From Lampris incognitus (Eukaryota > Chordata > Actinopteri > Lampriformes > Lampridae): 64,000 nucleotides of DNA. The first letter of the stretch is position 1; each line of letters starts with the position of its first letter. The position numbers and the translations under genes were made by a program. The notes below the pieces were generated by a model, which was given only the letters and a program-made list of their open reading frames with translations, did not search any database and was not told where the DNA came from. Positions 51,566-62,588 of this stretch are shown here, piece by piece. Where the stretch lies: NCBI RefSeq assembly GCF_029633865.1, contig NC_079214.1, forward strand, positions 18,240,637 to 18,304,636. Reading direction: 5' to 3'.

Positions 51566-52431
51566 TGGAAAGTAGATGCATTTATTCGTAGGTTGTTTTT
51601 TTTGTGTGTGTGTGTTTTTAATGCATAAAGTTTGAAATATGTGTTTATTTGGCACTTCATCATGGTTGTCTTCATAAATAGATAAAACATTTCACATTTA
51701 TGACAAGGTGAATTTTGTTTTAAACTTCTAATGATCTGTGAAGGTTTTCTAGAGGAAAAAAAAAGCATTTGTTTGCCAGCATTCGACAAGTAATTTAGAT
51801 CCAAACACATTGATTTAGATGATTAGGCACAAGGCTTAGAAATAGGACAGAACACACAAAACACTAATAATTCAGTGCAATAACAAAAAAAACCAATAAT
51901 AATTTTAGTAATAGTGATAATGATGAAAACAATCACCCCAAACAAAAACAAATATAACAAAAGACTTGCAAAGGTCTACTAAAGACTGCTTTGAGAATGT
52001 ATCTTGATTTATGTTGAGTTTTAGTCCTTTATTTCCCTCACATAATGTTTTAAATGTGAAGCAAGCACGGTCAGGTTAGATGACATGTTCCACGGGAGCC
52101 CTTCCCTCCACACAAGACCCCTGATTTAAACCTTAATTAAAAATGGTTGCTTACAAAAATGGGAATTTATAAATATTTGAAAAATCTAAAAAGCCTAGTT
52201 ATGATTCCAGCCTAAATGGATTAAAAGTAATAATTATTTCTTCATCGTCCTAACATTTGCACCAGTAGGTGCAAAGCTTAACTTCCTGAAAGAGGTTGTA
52301 TTTGCACTTGCTGTGTGGCAATCGTATTGATCCAAGGAGAGCTCTCTGAATCCAACACAGAAATAATTACTATAGCTTTGCATTGATATAGCTTTGCATT
52401 TAGCACTACTATGTTAATTAACATGATTCTT
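49496..52431. other. Intronic DNA with two microsatellites
   Basis: (CT)n at about 50318-50383 and (GT)n at about 51519-51563. No coding exon or transposon was recognised with confidence. Confidence 0.45.
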
Positions 52432-53136
52432 AACAGTGCAATAATCTCACATGAATATTCATCCGTGATGCACTATTTGCAAATGTTACATATTTGTTAT
52501 CTTAGTTACCACTAAGAACCACTGATGGTTGTGAATTGGCTCTGTCAGAAGTTTGACAATTTGGGCGTCCAGAGAGCATGACAGTCTATTCCGTTGCCTT
52601 CCAACACAGGGATCGCCGGTTCGAATCCCTATGTTACCTCTGGCTATGTCGGGCGTCTCTACAGACACAACTGGCTGGGTCTGTGGGTGGGAAGCTGGAT
52701 GTGGGTATGTGTCCTGGTCACTGCACCTCGCCTCCTCTGGTCGGTCGGGGTGCCTGTTCGGGGGGGGGGGGAACTGGGGGGAATAGCGTGATCCTCCCAC
52801 GTGCTACGGCCCCCTGGTGAAACTCCTCACTGTCTGGTGAAAAGAAGTGGCTGGTGACTCCACATGTATCAGAGGAGACATGGTAGTCTGCAGCCCTCCC
52901 TGGATCAACACGGGGTGAAGCGGTGACCGGGATGGCTTGGAAAATAGGGTAATTGGCCAACTACAATTGGGAAGAAAAAGGGGGAAAACTAAAAAAAAAA
53001 AACAGTGCAATATTCTCACATGAATATTCATTAGTGATGCACTATTAACAAATGTTACGTATTTGCTTGCTTAGTTACTCTAGCTGTTGAACCACTGATG
53101 GTTGTGAATCAGCTCTATCAGAAGTTTGACAATTTG
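52432..53136. repeat. 130-bp direct repeats flanking SINE-B copy 2
   Basis: The left copy 52432-52562 and right copy 53001-53136 both start AACAGTGCAATA, both contain TCACATGAATATTCAT and CCACTGATGGTTGTGAAT, and both end CAGAAGTTTGACAATTTGG. They are roughly 88-90% alike by eye. The SINE fills exactly the space between them. Confidence 0.88.
52563..53000 (+). mobile_element. SINE-B copy 2 (tRNA-derived)
   Basis: The head GGGCGTCCAGAGAGCATG is followed by CGGTTCGAATCCCTATG (box B), then ACAGACACAACTGGCTGGG, GGGGGGAATAGCGTGATCC, GTGAAACTCCTCACTGTC and ACTCCACATGTATCAGAGG, and an A-rich end. It is co-linear with 15921-16338. Confidence 0.9.
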
Positions 53137-54831
53137 GTGGAGAGTAAGAGAAATAACCTGCATTTTGAGACTTTCCAAGGGGGAAAAAAGTCTTTAATTT
53201 GAAAAAAAAAATTAATCCTTGAGCTCCTAAGCATCAACTTCTCAATAGGACTTGTCGTTGAAAGAGCTCATCAAACATTGGGAACCAAAGGAAGCGAGGG
53301 TCGACCTATGGGGTGCAATTATAGACAAGATGTTATTTTATTCAAAGTGATGGGTCAGGGGTTCAAAGTCTATCCAAATTATGTATAAGCCGTGGAGACC
53401 CAGTGAGGAAAAAGAATCCAAAAATGCAAAAAAAAGAAACTACTTAATTGTCAAGTCAAAGTTTCCTTCATTTATCTTAATGAATCTTTGACATAGGTGG
53501 AAGTGAAGAAGACCTCACTGGCCAACAGAAGGCCTTACAAAGCATAATCTCTATGTAAATGTACAGTACCTAGCAAACTACTGGAATCAAATCACAGGCA
53601 TACTTTGTTGTTCAGCTGGCATTTAATGAATGTCATGACATCAAGATGAGTTGACATTACGCAGCCCCGCAATGTGGATTAATCAAATCGTGAGCTCCAG
53701 TCCCAAAAGTCCCCAAAGGCTGACGTGTATGCATTCGCTTGTAATTGACTGTCGGTTTTAGTTTTCACTGGCTGAACACTAAATGACCCCAAATCAATTC
53801 AATGCTCAAATCATGGGTGTGCACCAGAATTGTTGTTGTTTTTTTTGTTTTTTTTATGGAATCCTTTATCCTTCCATAGAACCCCATTGCAATAATTGCA
53901 GATCAATATTTGGTCTCAGATCATGTGCATAGGTGACTGTTTGCTTACTCGCTATTATGAAAACAAACATCCCATTGGTGAAGACTGAATTCAAGCTTAC
54001 TGCCGTAACTAAAGCTGATACATGCAAAAACAATTGGGGTAAGCTGATCCAGGTTAAATATAAATTCTACTCATTTAAATCAAATTTCTTGGGCTCAACA
54101 AAAGTTCTTGAAGGTAAGGAGACTGTTGGCCGACTGCATTAAAGACAGAAACCCATCGTTGTCTCTGCATTCAGGCATCACAAGGGCAGAATGCAAGTCG
54201 ACGCAGTGATTTAAGCAAAACATTCAAGGAGTCAAGCATTTGCTTATATAAGTGAATTTCTTTCATCCAGACAACAGATACCTCCTTGTACTGAATACCT
54301 CATTTCCCAGATTGAGTCTCCAAACAAATCAACGAATCAAAAGAAACCATTTAAAGGCGTGATGTGTGTAATGCTTTCCTAGAGTATAAAAGCTTCCCTA
54401 CAGCGCTAAATGTGACCTACTCATTCCTCACCGCTATGTTTTTCATGCTAAGATCTGTCATTTTACTAAGGAGTTAGTCTGAAACTGTCCTCATTCTTTC
54501 AGTTTTTTCTGTCGCCCTTTTATCTCTCGCTCATCTCTCAGCCTTTTCATTACTTTTCCCTTTCTTCTTGGAACCCTCGTTCTCCGCCGCAGAACTTCAG
54601 ACTGTATTGTCTGCACTCGTAGAAATATCAGAATAGAGGAAAAAGAAGCAGTTGTACAGCTGAAATAGGGATTGCAAAAACTTCTCATCTCAAAAAGAGA
54701 AACATTCAAGATGATGAATAACAGTGAGCAGCAGTATGCAGACTTGGGGGGGGGGGACTATAGCTGTCTTTAGAACAATCAATGAGGAGCAAAGTATAAC
54801 AAATGCCTTCTCTATGCTCTGTCCTCTGTAG
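53137..54831. other. 3' end of intron 1, nothing recognised
   Basis: No repeat family or exon found before the acceptor at 54831. G-run near 54747. Confidence 0.5.
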
Positions 54832-55146
54832 AGAAACCTCTGTCGGTGGAGCTGAGCTGTGGGGCCGGGCCTGTCCATGTGGTGTTGGAGCCGGGAACAC
54901 CCCTCCTGCTTGATTGCAACCTGGGGGCTAGTGACCCGCCCTTCAACGTCACCTGGCTACGCAATGGCCAGCCCCTGCACCTGGATGGGCGGGACTTCCT
55001 GCAGCATTTATCAAATGGATCACTCCTCCTGTTGCCCACCTTTATGGATGGGCATGCTTCCCCGGGCCTTGAGGGCAGCTACAGCTGTGTGAGTGCCAGT
55101 GCCCTGGGAGCTCTGACCAGCCGGACCATCACCGTGCTCTTGGCAA
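54832..55146 (+). CDS. igdcc4: igdcc4-like receptor, exon 2 (first Ig domain)
   Basis: Acceptor TCTGTCCTCTGTAG is followed by a 315-bp exon encoding one C2/I-type Ig domain of the extracellular region. It opens PLSVELSCGAGPVHVVLEPG. The canonical disulphide cysteines lie in LLLDCNLGA and GSYSCVSAS, the core tryptophan in VTWLRNG, with SNGSLLLLP before the second cysteine. N-glycosylation sites NVT and NGS are present. The donor is CAA|GTAGGT. The exon is symmetric phase 1-1, as is usual for Ig-domain exons. The ELSCG-x-GP opening and spacing are what I recall for the first Ig of IGDCC4 (Nope), a DCC-subclass neuronal and developmental receptor with four Ig and several fibronectin III domains. 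Close relatives (igdcc3, prtg) are the main alternatives. Later exons lie outside the window. Confidence 0.75.
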
Positions 55147-56872
55147 GTAGGTGTCAAGCAAAATTTTAAAGGCTATATTTACACGGCAGGTCTTGATGCC
55201 CAGTTGTGATTTTCGGTCTATATTTGATTTTTTTTTTCAAATATAATATTCTTCAATGTCAAATCAGAAAATATTTGATTCCATGTGCTTTTTTTCATGG
55301 TTACAAAGTCATAACACATATCTGCCACATGTAAGCAAAAAATCAGAATTGGGCCACTTGTGCCAGGCAGTCTAAATGTAGTCTAATATTGGACAGAGGC
55401 ATTACTGAAGGCCTATTTAGGGTTCCTTGGGGGATGGGATTTGTGTGTGTATGTGTGTGTGTGTGTGTGGAGGGGGGGGGAGTTAAGGGATCCTTTCACT
55501 GTTTTACAACGTGGGTCTTATTGTTGTACTTTTTGCCATGGTGCATATCGGGTTATATTTTACTGACCGGTCTCATTGTTGCTGTGGCAAGTCTGAGCCA
55601 TAGCCGGGCTCCTCCAGCACAAAGCCATGTACAGAGATGGATGCTGAAGGAGCATCAGCCCATTTATTAGAAGCAAAGACTGTTAAAAACACCAGAGATA
55701 AAACCATTTAAAACAAAGCCTGAAATCAGACGTCTCTCTTTAAAAAGAGATCTATGCAGCAGCTTCAGCTCTCTCCCAGTCTCTGGTATGTCTTCATTTG
55801 GGGTGTGGAGCCATTTTATCAACCAATCTATACTGTCTAACTGAGGTGCTAGGATTTATTTATTTATTTTGAGGCTTTTGTTCAGTTGTCCGGTAAGATG
55901 CTGTTGTAAACTGTGAATTATAAAATGACAACGGGGAGTTCAACTTTTTCTCTTTGATTCTGATTCTGATTCTCCAGGATGTAAAGGGAACCCAATACAG
56001 CGCAGGCACATGTCTCAGTGAACTGAAGTCTTACACTCCTTACAGTATCTTGCTTGTTTAATGTACTGTCTGCAGTCTGCAGATGACGATAAACCAAATC
56101 CATTACACCAACTCATGGGGAACGTACCACACAACAACTTTCGTAGTCAGGGGTCACAAACGAATTATTCTAGAGCAAAACTGAATAAATATCTGGTATA
56201 ATGGCATATGTCTTTAAGTGCAGTCTTCTTTGTAACTCATCTCTTTGCTACTAGGTCCTGCCTACTCACTGTCCTCCTCCTGCCTGCTCACTGTCCGCCT
56301 GACCTCCTTCTACTTCCTTAATACAACAGCACATAAATGTAAAACTCGCCATCACCCATGCTGTCTTGCTCAGTATTAAGCCTGCATGACAACCACAGAA
56401 AATACAAGCTGCATTCTCATCTAAGTCCTAATTCTTACAAGTTTTAACTTATTCTTCTTTAGCACCAAAAAATGCCAGATTTCTCTCCTCTTGCACATGT
56501 TTCTCTGAATAAAATCTAATCTAAGTTCATTAAGTAGTGATACAATTGAACTAATACAATAACCCAACCAGGTAAAACTCCTGCATTTCTGAGTGAAAAC
56601 AAAAGGGGAACCTATTATAAACGCTAATATCAAAAAGGCAAAACACTTGAACCACCACAGCTACACAAAATACTATTAAATTGAAATAATAAACTCTATG
56701 TTGGTGTCGAAATGGACCTCTACAACAACTAACCCTCCACTGTCTCACTACTCATGACTGAGCACCAGTGTTAGCAAACATTAGATAATATATTGTGGAA
56801 ATTGTGAGAAAACAGAGATGAACAACTTCTCTCTTTGACTACACCAATGCGTGTCATTTATTGCTGCACTAT

Positions 56873-57000
56873 CCATCCATCCATTATCCAAACCGCTTAT
56901 CCTGCTCTCAGGGTTGGGGGGATGCTGGAGCCTATCCCAGCAGCCACTGGGCGGCAGGCGGGGAGACACCCTGGACAGGCCGCCAGGCCATCACAGGGCC
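56873..57000 (-). mobile_element. SINE-A tail fragment
   Basis: ATCCATCCATCCATTATCC, AAACCGCTTATCCTGCTCTC, GGAGCCTATCCCAGCAGCC and GAGACACCCTGGACAGGCC are the reverse complement of the SINE-A 3' half. Confidence 0.85.
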
Positions 57001-57200
57001 ACTAACAACCCCAAAAACACAATGGGGCTGCCCACACAGCAAAACACCGAAAACCTGACAATAGCCATGATCCCTTATCTACATCAGCCAAATGTGCATG
57101 TGCAGATTGTGAGGCAAAAAGGGGCCACGAGTCTTGTTTTTGTAAACATTACTACGTTCATTTCGAAGAGATCATCACAGAGAAATTGATTTAAAACGAA

Positions 57201-57425
57201 ACGTCTCACAGTTGTTGTGTTGTCAGTTGTACAAATCGCAAATATAGTAAAAACAAGCATCTGCATTTGTATCGCATGCCGAAAGGGAAAACTCCAATCA
57301 AAAAATGAAGAAGACAGGTGTGGATTCATTTAATCCGTTGGGACGACTGGAAGACGTGGTCAGAAGAGCAAATATCAAACACGAAGATTTGTGGAGAACA
57401 TTTCATATCTGATATAGGCCACATT
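57201..57425 (+). pseudogene. THAP-domain relic (left half of a THAP/YqaJ transposon)
   Basis: The frame from 57201 reads SHSCCVVSCTNRKYSKNKHL then LYRMPKGKTPIKK, a TGA stop, then VWIHLIRWDDWKTWSEEQIS and ICGEHFISD. All parts of a THAP C2CH zinc finger are visible: CCVVSC, the tryptophan (VWIHLI) and CGEH. The expected start ATG is ACG, and a CGA-type codon has become TGA. Similarity stops soon after the C-x2-H. It lies 386 bp from the oppositely oriented YqaJ-type relic (57811-58124), suggesting both are leftovers of one DNA transposon. Confidence 0.75.
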
Positions 57426-57810
57426 GTCCTTCTTAATAACTCTGTGACTGTGTGAACATTAAAGCAGCTGTCAGGTGTGCCGCGCCAAGGTAAATTGTGC
57501 CCTCCTCCAAAAAAAAAAAAATTGTTAGCACCAGCCGACACTACCTTACACAAATAAGTATTGTGATTGAACATACGTACTGAGTAACAGCTCTAAACGT
57601 GATGCTGTCCTAGTAGAGCAACTACCAAACCAAAGTTTGAGTTGTTAATGCTTAGCCTCCCTGAAGTTTGACCACGATTCCATCAGCTTTCTTGTGTCGT
57701 ATGTTTGAGGTCATAATTTGACTCCAGCCTCGAGCTCATAATCATACAAACAATTAAATTTTTGCTGAATACAAACAATTCAGCTGTACAAACAAACTGC
57801 GAGGGCTTAC

Positions 57811-58124
57811 CTTTGATTTGATGAAGCAAAACTAGTTTTCCTTCAGTAGCAGTCTTGGACATGTCCACCAACAAAGTAATCGTATGCTTCTAAAGACCTG
57901 TATGCCTTCATTGAGTCTTTGGTAAATATGCTTGGCGTGTCTATGAGGTATTCAGTCACATCCCTCCAGCCTATGTTTGGCAACTCCATGATATCACTTG
58001 TCCCCTGAGCTTCAGCAAGCATAAACGGATCGGGAAGTTTTTCACCAGTGCTTAGCGTAAGTTTCAACTTGTAATGCTTTCTGTCTTCCTTGCTTAGACC
58101 TTCAACATATTCTGAGATTTCCAT
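57811..58124 (-). pseudogene. YqaJ/SWIM-type transposon protein, first exon relic
   Basis: The minus strand starts at 58124 with MEISEYVEGLSKEDRKHYKL, then PNIGWRDVTEYLIDTPS and DSMKAYRSLEAYDYFVGGHV. The pattern of a short helical start, D-V-x-x-YL-I and LKAY-x-SLEAY-x-x-F matches the N-terminus of fish and coral proteins that carry SWIM and YqaJ nuclease domains, found in ISL2EU-type transposons. The frame hits a stop after GHVQDCY, but an adjacent frame continues (SKTATEGKLVLLHQIK) to a good donor, AAAG|GTAAGC, at 57810. No SWIM or YqaJ domain remains. Assignment is from memory of the family. Confidence 0.65.
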
Positions 58125-59833
58125 TTTGTCAAATTTCTAACTTTTCTCCATTTAATTTTAGATTTCATATGCTTTCATCTGTGAGTTTCATAGGTACGTT
58201 CATAGAGGTAGAGTGTTTCTCGGCCATGTTTTGCCACACGTTCTGCGCACGCATCTTGTTTACAACGCGGCTTTTACGTCACTTGACAACAGTATAACCA
58301 AATTACCCATAATGTCGCCATGTTACCATGGCTACGCACTGAGCTCTTAAAGTGAGCGAGTCAACACAAGAAGTCATGTAACCGTACATGTTGGGGGAAA
58401 AAAACGTACATGTTGAGCAACACAATGAACGACGGTATGGTGAATTATGTCCATAAAGACATTACGTGTCAACCACAATATGACATTTTACATTGGTAAT
58501 GAAATGCCAAGCCATAGGCACAGCTAACTAGCTAGTTATTCAGCCAAGATTGGAAATGAAAGGATGTGCTATCAGCTAGCTAGCATTAGTTAGCTAATGG
58601 TAGGTAAGGCAAACGTTAGTTTTAATCTGTAATTTAAGGCAAAAGTTAGAAACTACCTAATGTTAACATTCATCCATAGACACTTGACACAATCTAATTC
58701 AGAAACTCTGAAGGTAAGAAAGTGTATTAAACTAGCAAGATAGCTATCTTCTTACATTAACTACATCATCTCCATCGGCTTGCGCGACGCACGCTAGCAT
58801 AGATTTTGATGTGGACCCAAACCACTGCAATGAGGCAGGCAGACGAGACGTTCAACTAACGTCAAGGTTAAGAAATGGTATGGTCCACTGTAGGGGTTTC
58901 TGAAATCATATTACAAGATTCTTCCAGGCATGAATATGGGAAATATATTGTAATATTTACAATTACAGATAAGAACGATATATAAATGTTTTAAACCCTC
59001 CGACCGGTTGTTTTTTCCTCTTTTGGGTGGGTCCAAGTCTTAATGGGGGGGGGGGTCAGATCCCCCTCATCCCCCACTGTAATCTGAACCATAGTTATCA
59101 AACTGTGTCTAGCAGTGGTGTCGTGTCCAAAATCTCTAAAATGAAAGCTTCATAATCAATATTCATGATGGCGAAAAACTGCAAAAATCAGACCCAGGTT
59201 GGGAACAAAAAAACAAAACCCCAGAAGTATCCTTTAAAAAGCCTTTGTGCTCATGCTCTTTAAGGCACTCTAAATAAGAGCAACAGTGAAATATAAATGT
59301 AATCTGAATGGATTTGTCCTTCGCTGCTATACACACACATGCATACACAGACACATACAATGATACATTCCTCAAGGGGATTTTCTTGCATGGCTGGAGA
59401 TGAACTCGGTTCTTGTCTGGCTATACAGGGGACCAGTTGTCTGGTACTGGTGAGTTTCTTGGGAAGAGGTACTCTATTAAGTCCCATTATGCTAGAAACA
59501 CCGAGATAAGGAAGGGAGAGAAAGAATCAGGGAATGAGGCTCTGGCTTTTTGTCGCTCCCTCAAGAAACCCTCGTTCTATTTCGTGCTCTTAAATGGCAG
59601 TCTTTATTCATTCATTAGCTTTGTGTAAAATGAGGCATTATCCTGAGTGGATGTCCTCTCTTTGTCAGCTGTCACATACTTATTTATGAGGGTGGCTGGT
59701 TTAATGGACATTGGGACAATGAGCAGGAAAAAAAGGAGATAGAGAAAGGTTACAGGGTAAGGGGTGGCGAAGGTTGGGTGGTAGAGGTGGGAAGATTTTT
59801 GGTGGGGCATACTTAAGAGACTAAGTTTGTCCT

Positions 59834-59837
<4 letters not shown>
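58125..59837. other. Intronic DNA; probable transposon end, rest unrecognised
   Basis: 58190-58420 (TTGTTTACAACGCGGC, TTTTACGTCACTTGAC) probably contains the promoter and terminus of the YqaJ-side transposon. The remainder shows no gene or repeat family, apart from AT-rich AGCTAGCTAGC stretches near 58545-58600. Confidence 0.4.

Positions 59838-59909
<72 letters not shown>
59838..59909. repeat. (GT)n microsatellite
   Basis: Pure GT tract of about 72 bp. Confidence 0.97.
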
Positions 59910-59911
<2 letters not shown>

Positions 59912-61079
59912 GAAGATCTAATCAGTGGTGAGAGGCTGTTGTGGTCACTGTGCAGACCGAGCCTGGGGGCTAGAGCAGAACAATTCTGACACTGAGCACA
60001 TGCTCTTATCTCCTACAGTATATTAACAACCGCCCATTAGGGTGAATGATGGCAAAGATGGCATATCTGGGAAAACAATTATATGAAAGTGACTGGGACC
60101 GATGTCATGCATGTTTCTTTATCCAACAGCATATGGACTGCTGAGAGAGAGCAGGCTGCATTTAGACCAACTCTAGATCAATATAAAAATATATAATAAA
60201 AAAAAAGAAGTTTAGATTTTTTTCATATTCCATTGCACGTCACAGGCAAAATATGTTTAATTTCTTGTAACAATTCAGTTTGCACACTTGAGCAAATGAT
60301 AATGATGGTCAAAATGCAGCTGAAACACAATCAATTAAGAACAAATCTCCCTCAATCTGCCTTTAACACTGCAGCACTTTACAATGTTTTTCTTTTCGCC
60401 GGTAATAACAACATTTTCAGTTTATGAGCTATTTACATAACAATGATAAATGCGCTTTTCTCTCTTTGTAAATTCATGTTTTCATCATGTTTTTGTCGTC
60501 ATGTTATCAAGTTCATGTTAGTGTTATGCACTTACCTGCTTATCAAAGCAATTCATTATCAAATCTCATTTCAGATTCTTATCAAAGGGTATGGGGAAGT
60601 GATCTAAATATTTACAATCAAAAACAATCTCAGTATAGATATTAAGGTTCATGGGGTGGGCCATCTCCTTGCAATATTGAACTCAAACGACTACATTATT
60701 CTTCAGAATTCAAACTTAAATTAAACTATCATCAAAATATTGTGAAATAACTTCTCAATATCAATAAATGCCCCATAAATAGAAGGGTGTCAGTCATGCA
60801 TTTGTCTGAAGGAGACTCAACATTTTAGGAATTGTTGGGCAGAATATTGACTAAATTTTCTAGATACTTTGCAATGCTCAATGAGTTTCACTTGTTTTGT
60901 GAACACAGCTACAACTATACTACTCCCAGGATTCGATAAACTGAGCCAAAACCTGGTTTTGGAATCTAGTCCAATGTGGAATTGTTAGAAAAGTTAAAAG
61001 TTAGAACCAGCTTTCAATACCCAACCCCTAAAATTAAGTTATACTTTGTAGTCCATATTTTTTAACAGAAATGTATGCA
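59910..61079. other. Intronic DNA, nothing recognised
   Basis: AT-rich; no supported feature. Confidence 0.45.
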
Positions 61080-61310
61080 TTCTGTTGCCCAGACTGGGAG
61101 CAGCACAGGATCAGCAGAGCTGTCTGGGACAGTTTTGGAGTGACATGCCTTGCCCGAGAGCACAAAAAGTCCCACATCTGGAATTCTGATACAAGCTTGC
61201 CATCCAGCTGTGAGCCATAGCCAAACAAGATAACTTGGGATTCAAACCAGCCACCCTCGTTACTTAACTGGCTTGCTTCTTTGTCCACTAGGTTACAACT
61301 GCTTCCGAAT
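61080..61310 (-). mobile_element. tRNA-derived SINE-like element (SINE-D)
   Basis: The reverse complement begins GCAGTTGTAACCTAGTGGAC (box A-like) and has GGCTGGTTTGAATCCCAAG (box B). The body follows. It was not matched elsewhere in the window. Confidence 0.5.
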
Positions 61311-61655
61311 TCTTTTGGGTATTTTCATGATAGTATAACTTGACATACATCACAGAAAGTTGAATCAGTTCATCTGGACACAACGTTTATTGAGAAAAAT
61401 GTTTCATCACTCATCTAAGTGACCTCTTCAGTGTAAACTGACTGCAGGTACCCCCACCCTTATAACAAATACAGTGGCATAACGACCATAACAATGATAT
61501 GCAAATTACCGTGACCATTAACTAGAGTTACAGTGGCCATGTGTACTATTCACAGAGGATTTGGGAATGTTTGTAATCACAGCATTGTAAGATGGCGACA
61601 GATGTACTCTTAGCCCCCCTCTCGGTTCAGGGATGGTCATTCCCCCTTCATTTAT

Positions 61656-62250
61656 GCCCCTTTTCCACTGCATGGTACTGGCTCAACTTGACTCTACTCT
61701 ATTTGACTCTACTCACTTTACTTTTTGGGATTTCGTTTTCCACTGCAGATAGTATCCCCTCACACCGAAGCCCTGCTCGTCATTTGTGGGCGTGTTGACT
61801 AGATTTTTTTAAAAGATTTTATTTATATTTAAATAAATAAACATATATTTATATTTATTTATATCCATCCATCCATCCATTATCCGAACCGCTTATCCTG
61901 CTCTCAGGGTCACGGGGATGCTGGAGCCTATCCCAGCAGTCTTTGGGCAGCAGGTGGGGTGGGGTGGGGGGGGGGGGACACCCTGAACAGGCCGCCAAGC
62001 CATCACAGGGCATATTTATTTATATCTAAATTTCATTTCATTTCATTTCATTCATTCATTCATTTATTTATAGTGGTATTTTCATGTCACCTTTTAGTAT
62101 CAGCTCAGCTCACTTGGAACCTCGACGAAGGTAGTACCAAAAAAAGTACCCAGTACCAGGTACTATCCCTAACTTTTGCCCAATGGAAAACCAAAAAAGC
62201 GAGTAAAGTTGAGTTGAGTCGAGCCGGTACCATGCAGTGGAAAAGGAGTG
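61656..62250. mobile_element. MITE with TAT target duplication inside the Penelope copy
   Basis: The left end CCCCTTTTCCACTGCATGG and the right end CCATGCAGTGGAAAAGGAG are inverted repeats, extended by TACTGGCTCAACTTGACTC and its partner. TAT flanks both sides (61653-61655 and 62251-62253). Removing it restores a co-linear match to Penelope copy 1. It carries a nested SINE-A tail. The superfamily was not settled; a PIF/Harbinger-like 3-bp duplication is possible. Confidence 0.75.
61862..62011 (-). mobile_element. SINE-A tail nested in the MITE
   Basis: ATCCATCCATCCATCCATTA, CGAACCGCTTATCCTGCTC, GGATGCTGGAGCCTATCCC, a G-run, and ACACCCTGAACAGGCCGCC match the other SINE-A tails. It is flanked by AT-rich TTTATATTTAAATAAA repeats. 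Confidence 0.85.
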
Positions 62251-62588
62251 TATAGATGACCTCTTTGACTCCCTGTTCAAACCAGCATTCCTCGCTATCA
62301 AGGATGTGCACATCCTCATCCTTGAAAGAGTGGCCACTGGCCTGTAGATGGGTGTAGACTGCAGAGTCCTGGCCTCTTATGTTAGCTCTCCTGTGTTGCA
62401 TCACCTTCTTCACCAGCACTTGTTTGGGTTCCCCAATGTACAAGTCACGGCAATCCTCCTGGCACTGAACAATGTACACTATATTGCTCTGTTTGTGCTG
62501 GGGGACCCAATCCTTGGGATGGACCATTTCCTGGTGCAGAGAGGTTGGAAGCATTGCGTCCAGATGAGCTTATTCAACTTTCTGTGAT

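Larger units (their letters stand above)
61352..62588 (-). mobile_element. Penelope-like element with GIY-YIG domain, split by a MITE (copy 2)
   Basis: Minus strand: KQSNIVYIVQCQEDCRDLYIG is the GIY-YIG-type core (about 62485-62420), then HLQASGHSFKDEDVHILDSEE and CWFEQGVKEVIY (to 62255). The frame is interrupted by the MITE at 61656-62250 and resumes SLNREGGLRVHLSPSYNAV (about 61635-61575). The 3' part matches copy 1 and ends CCAGATGAACTGATTCAAC at the left end. The right end (62560-62588) carries the same terminal sequence in the opposite direction (CCAGATGAGCTTATTCAAC), so the fragment has inverted ends. The reverse transcriptase is absent. Confidence 0.78.

Noticed and set aside
55917..56103. 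Short minus-strand frame near a GATTCTGATTCTGATTC repeat as a LINE tail
   Set aside because: The GATTCT repeat resembles Rex1/CR1 ends, but no upstream tail sequence could be recognised, so I did not call an element.
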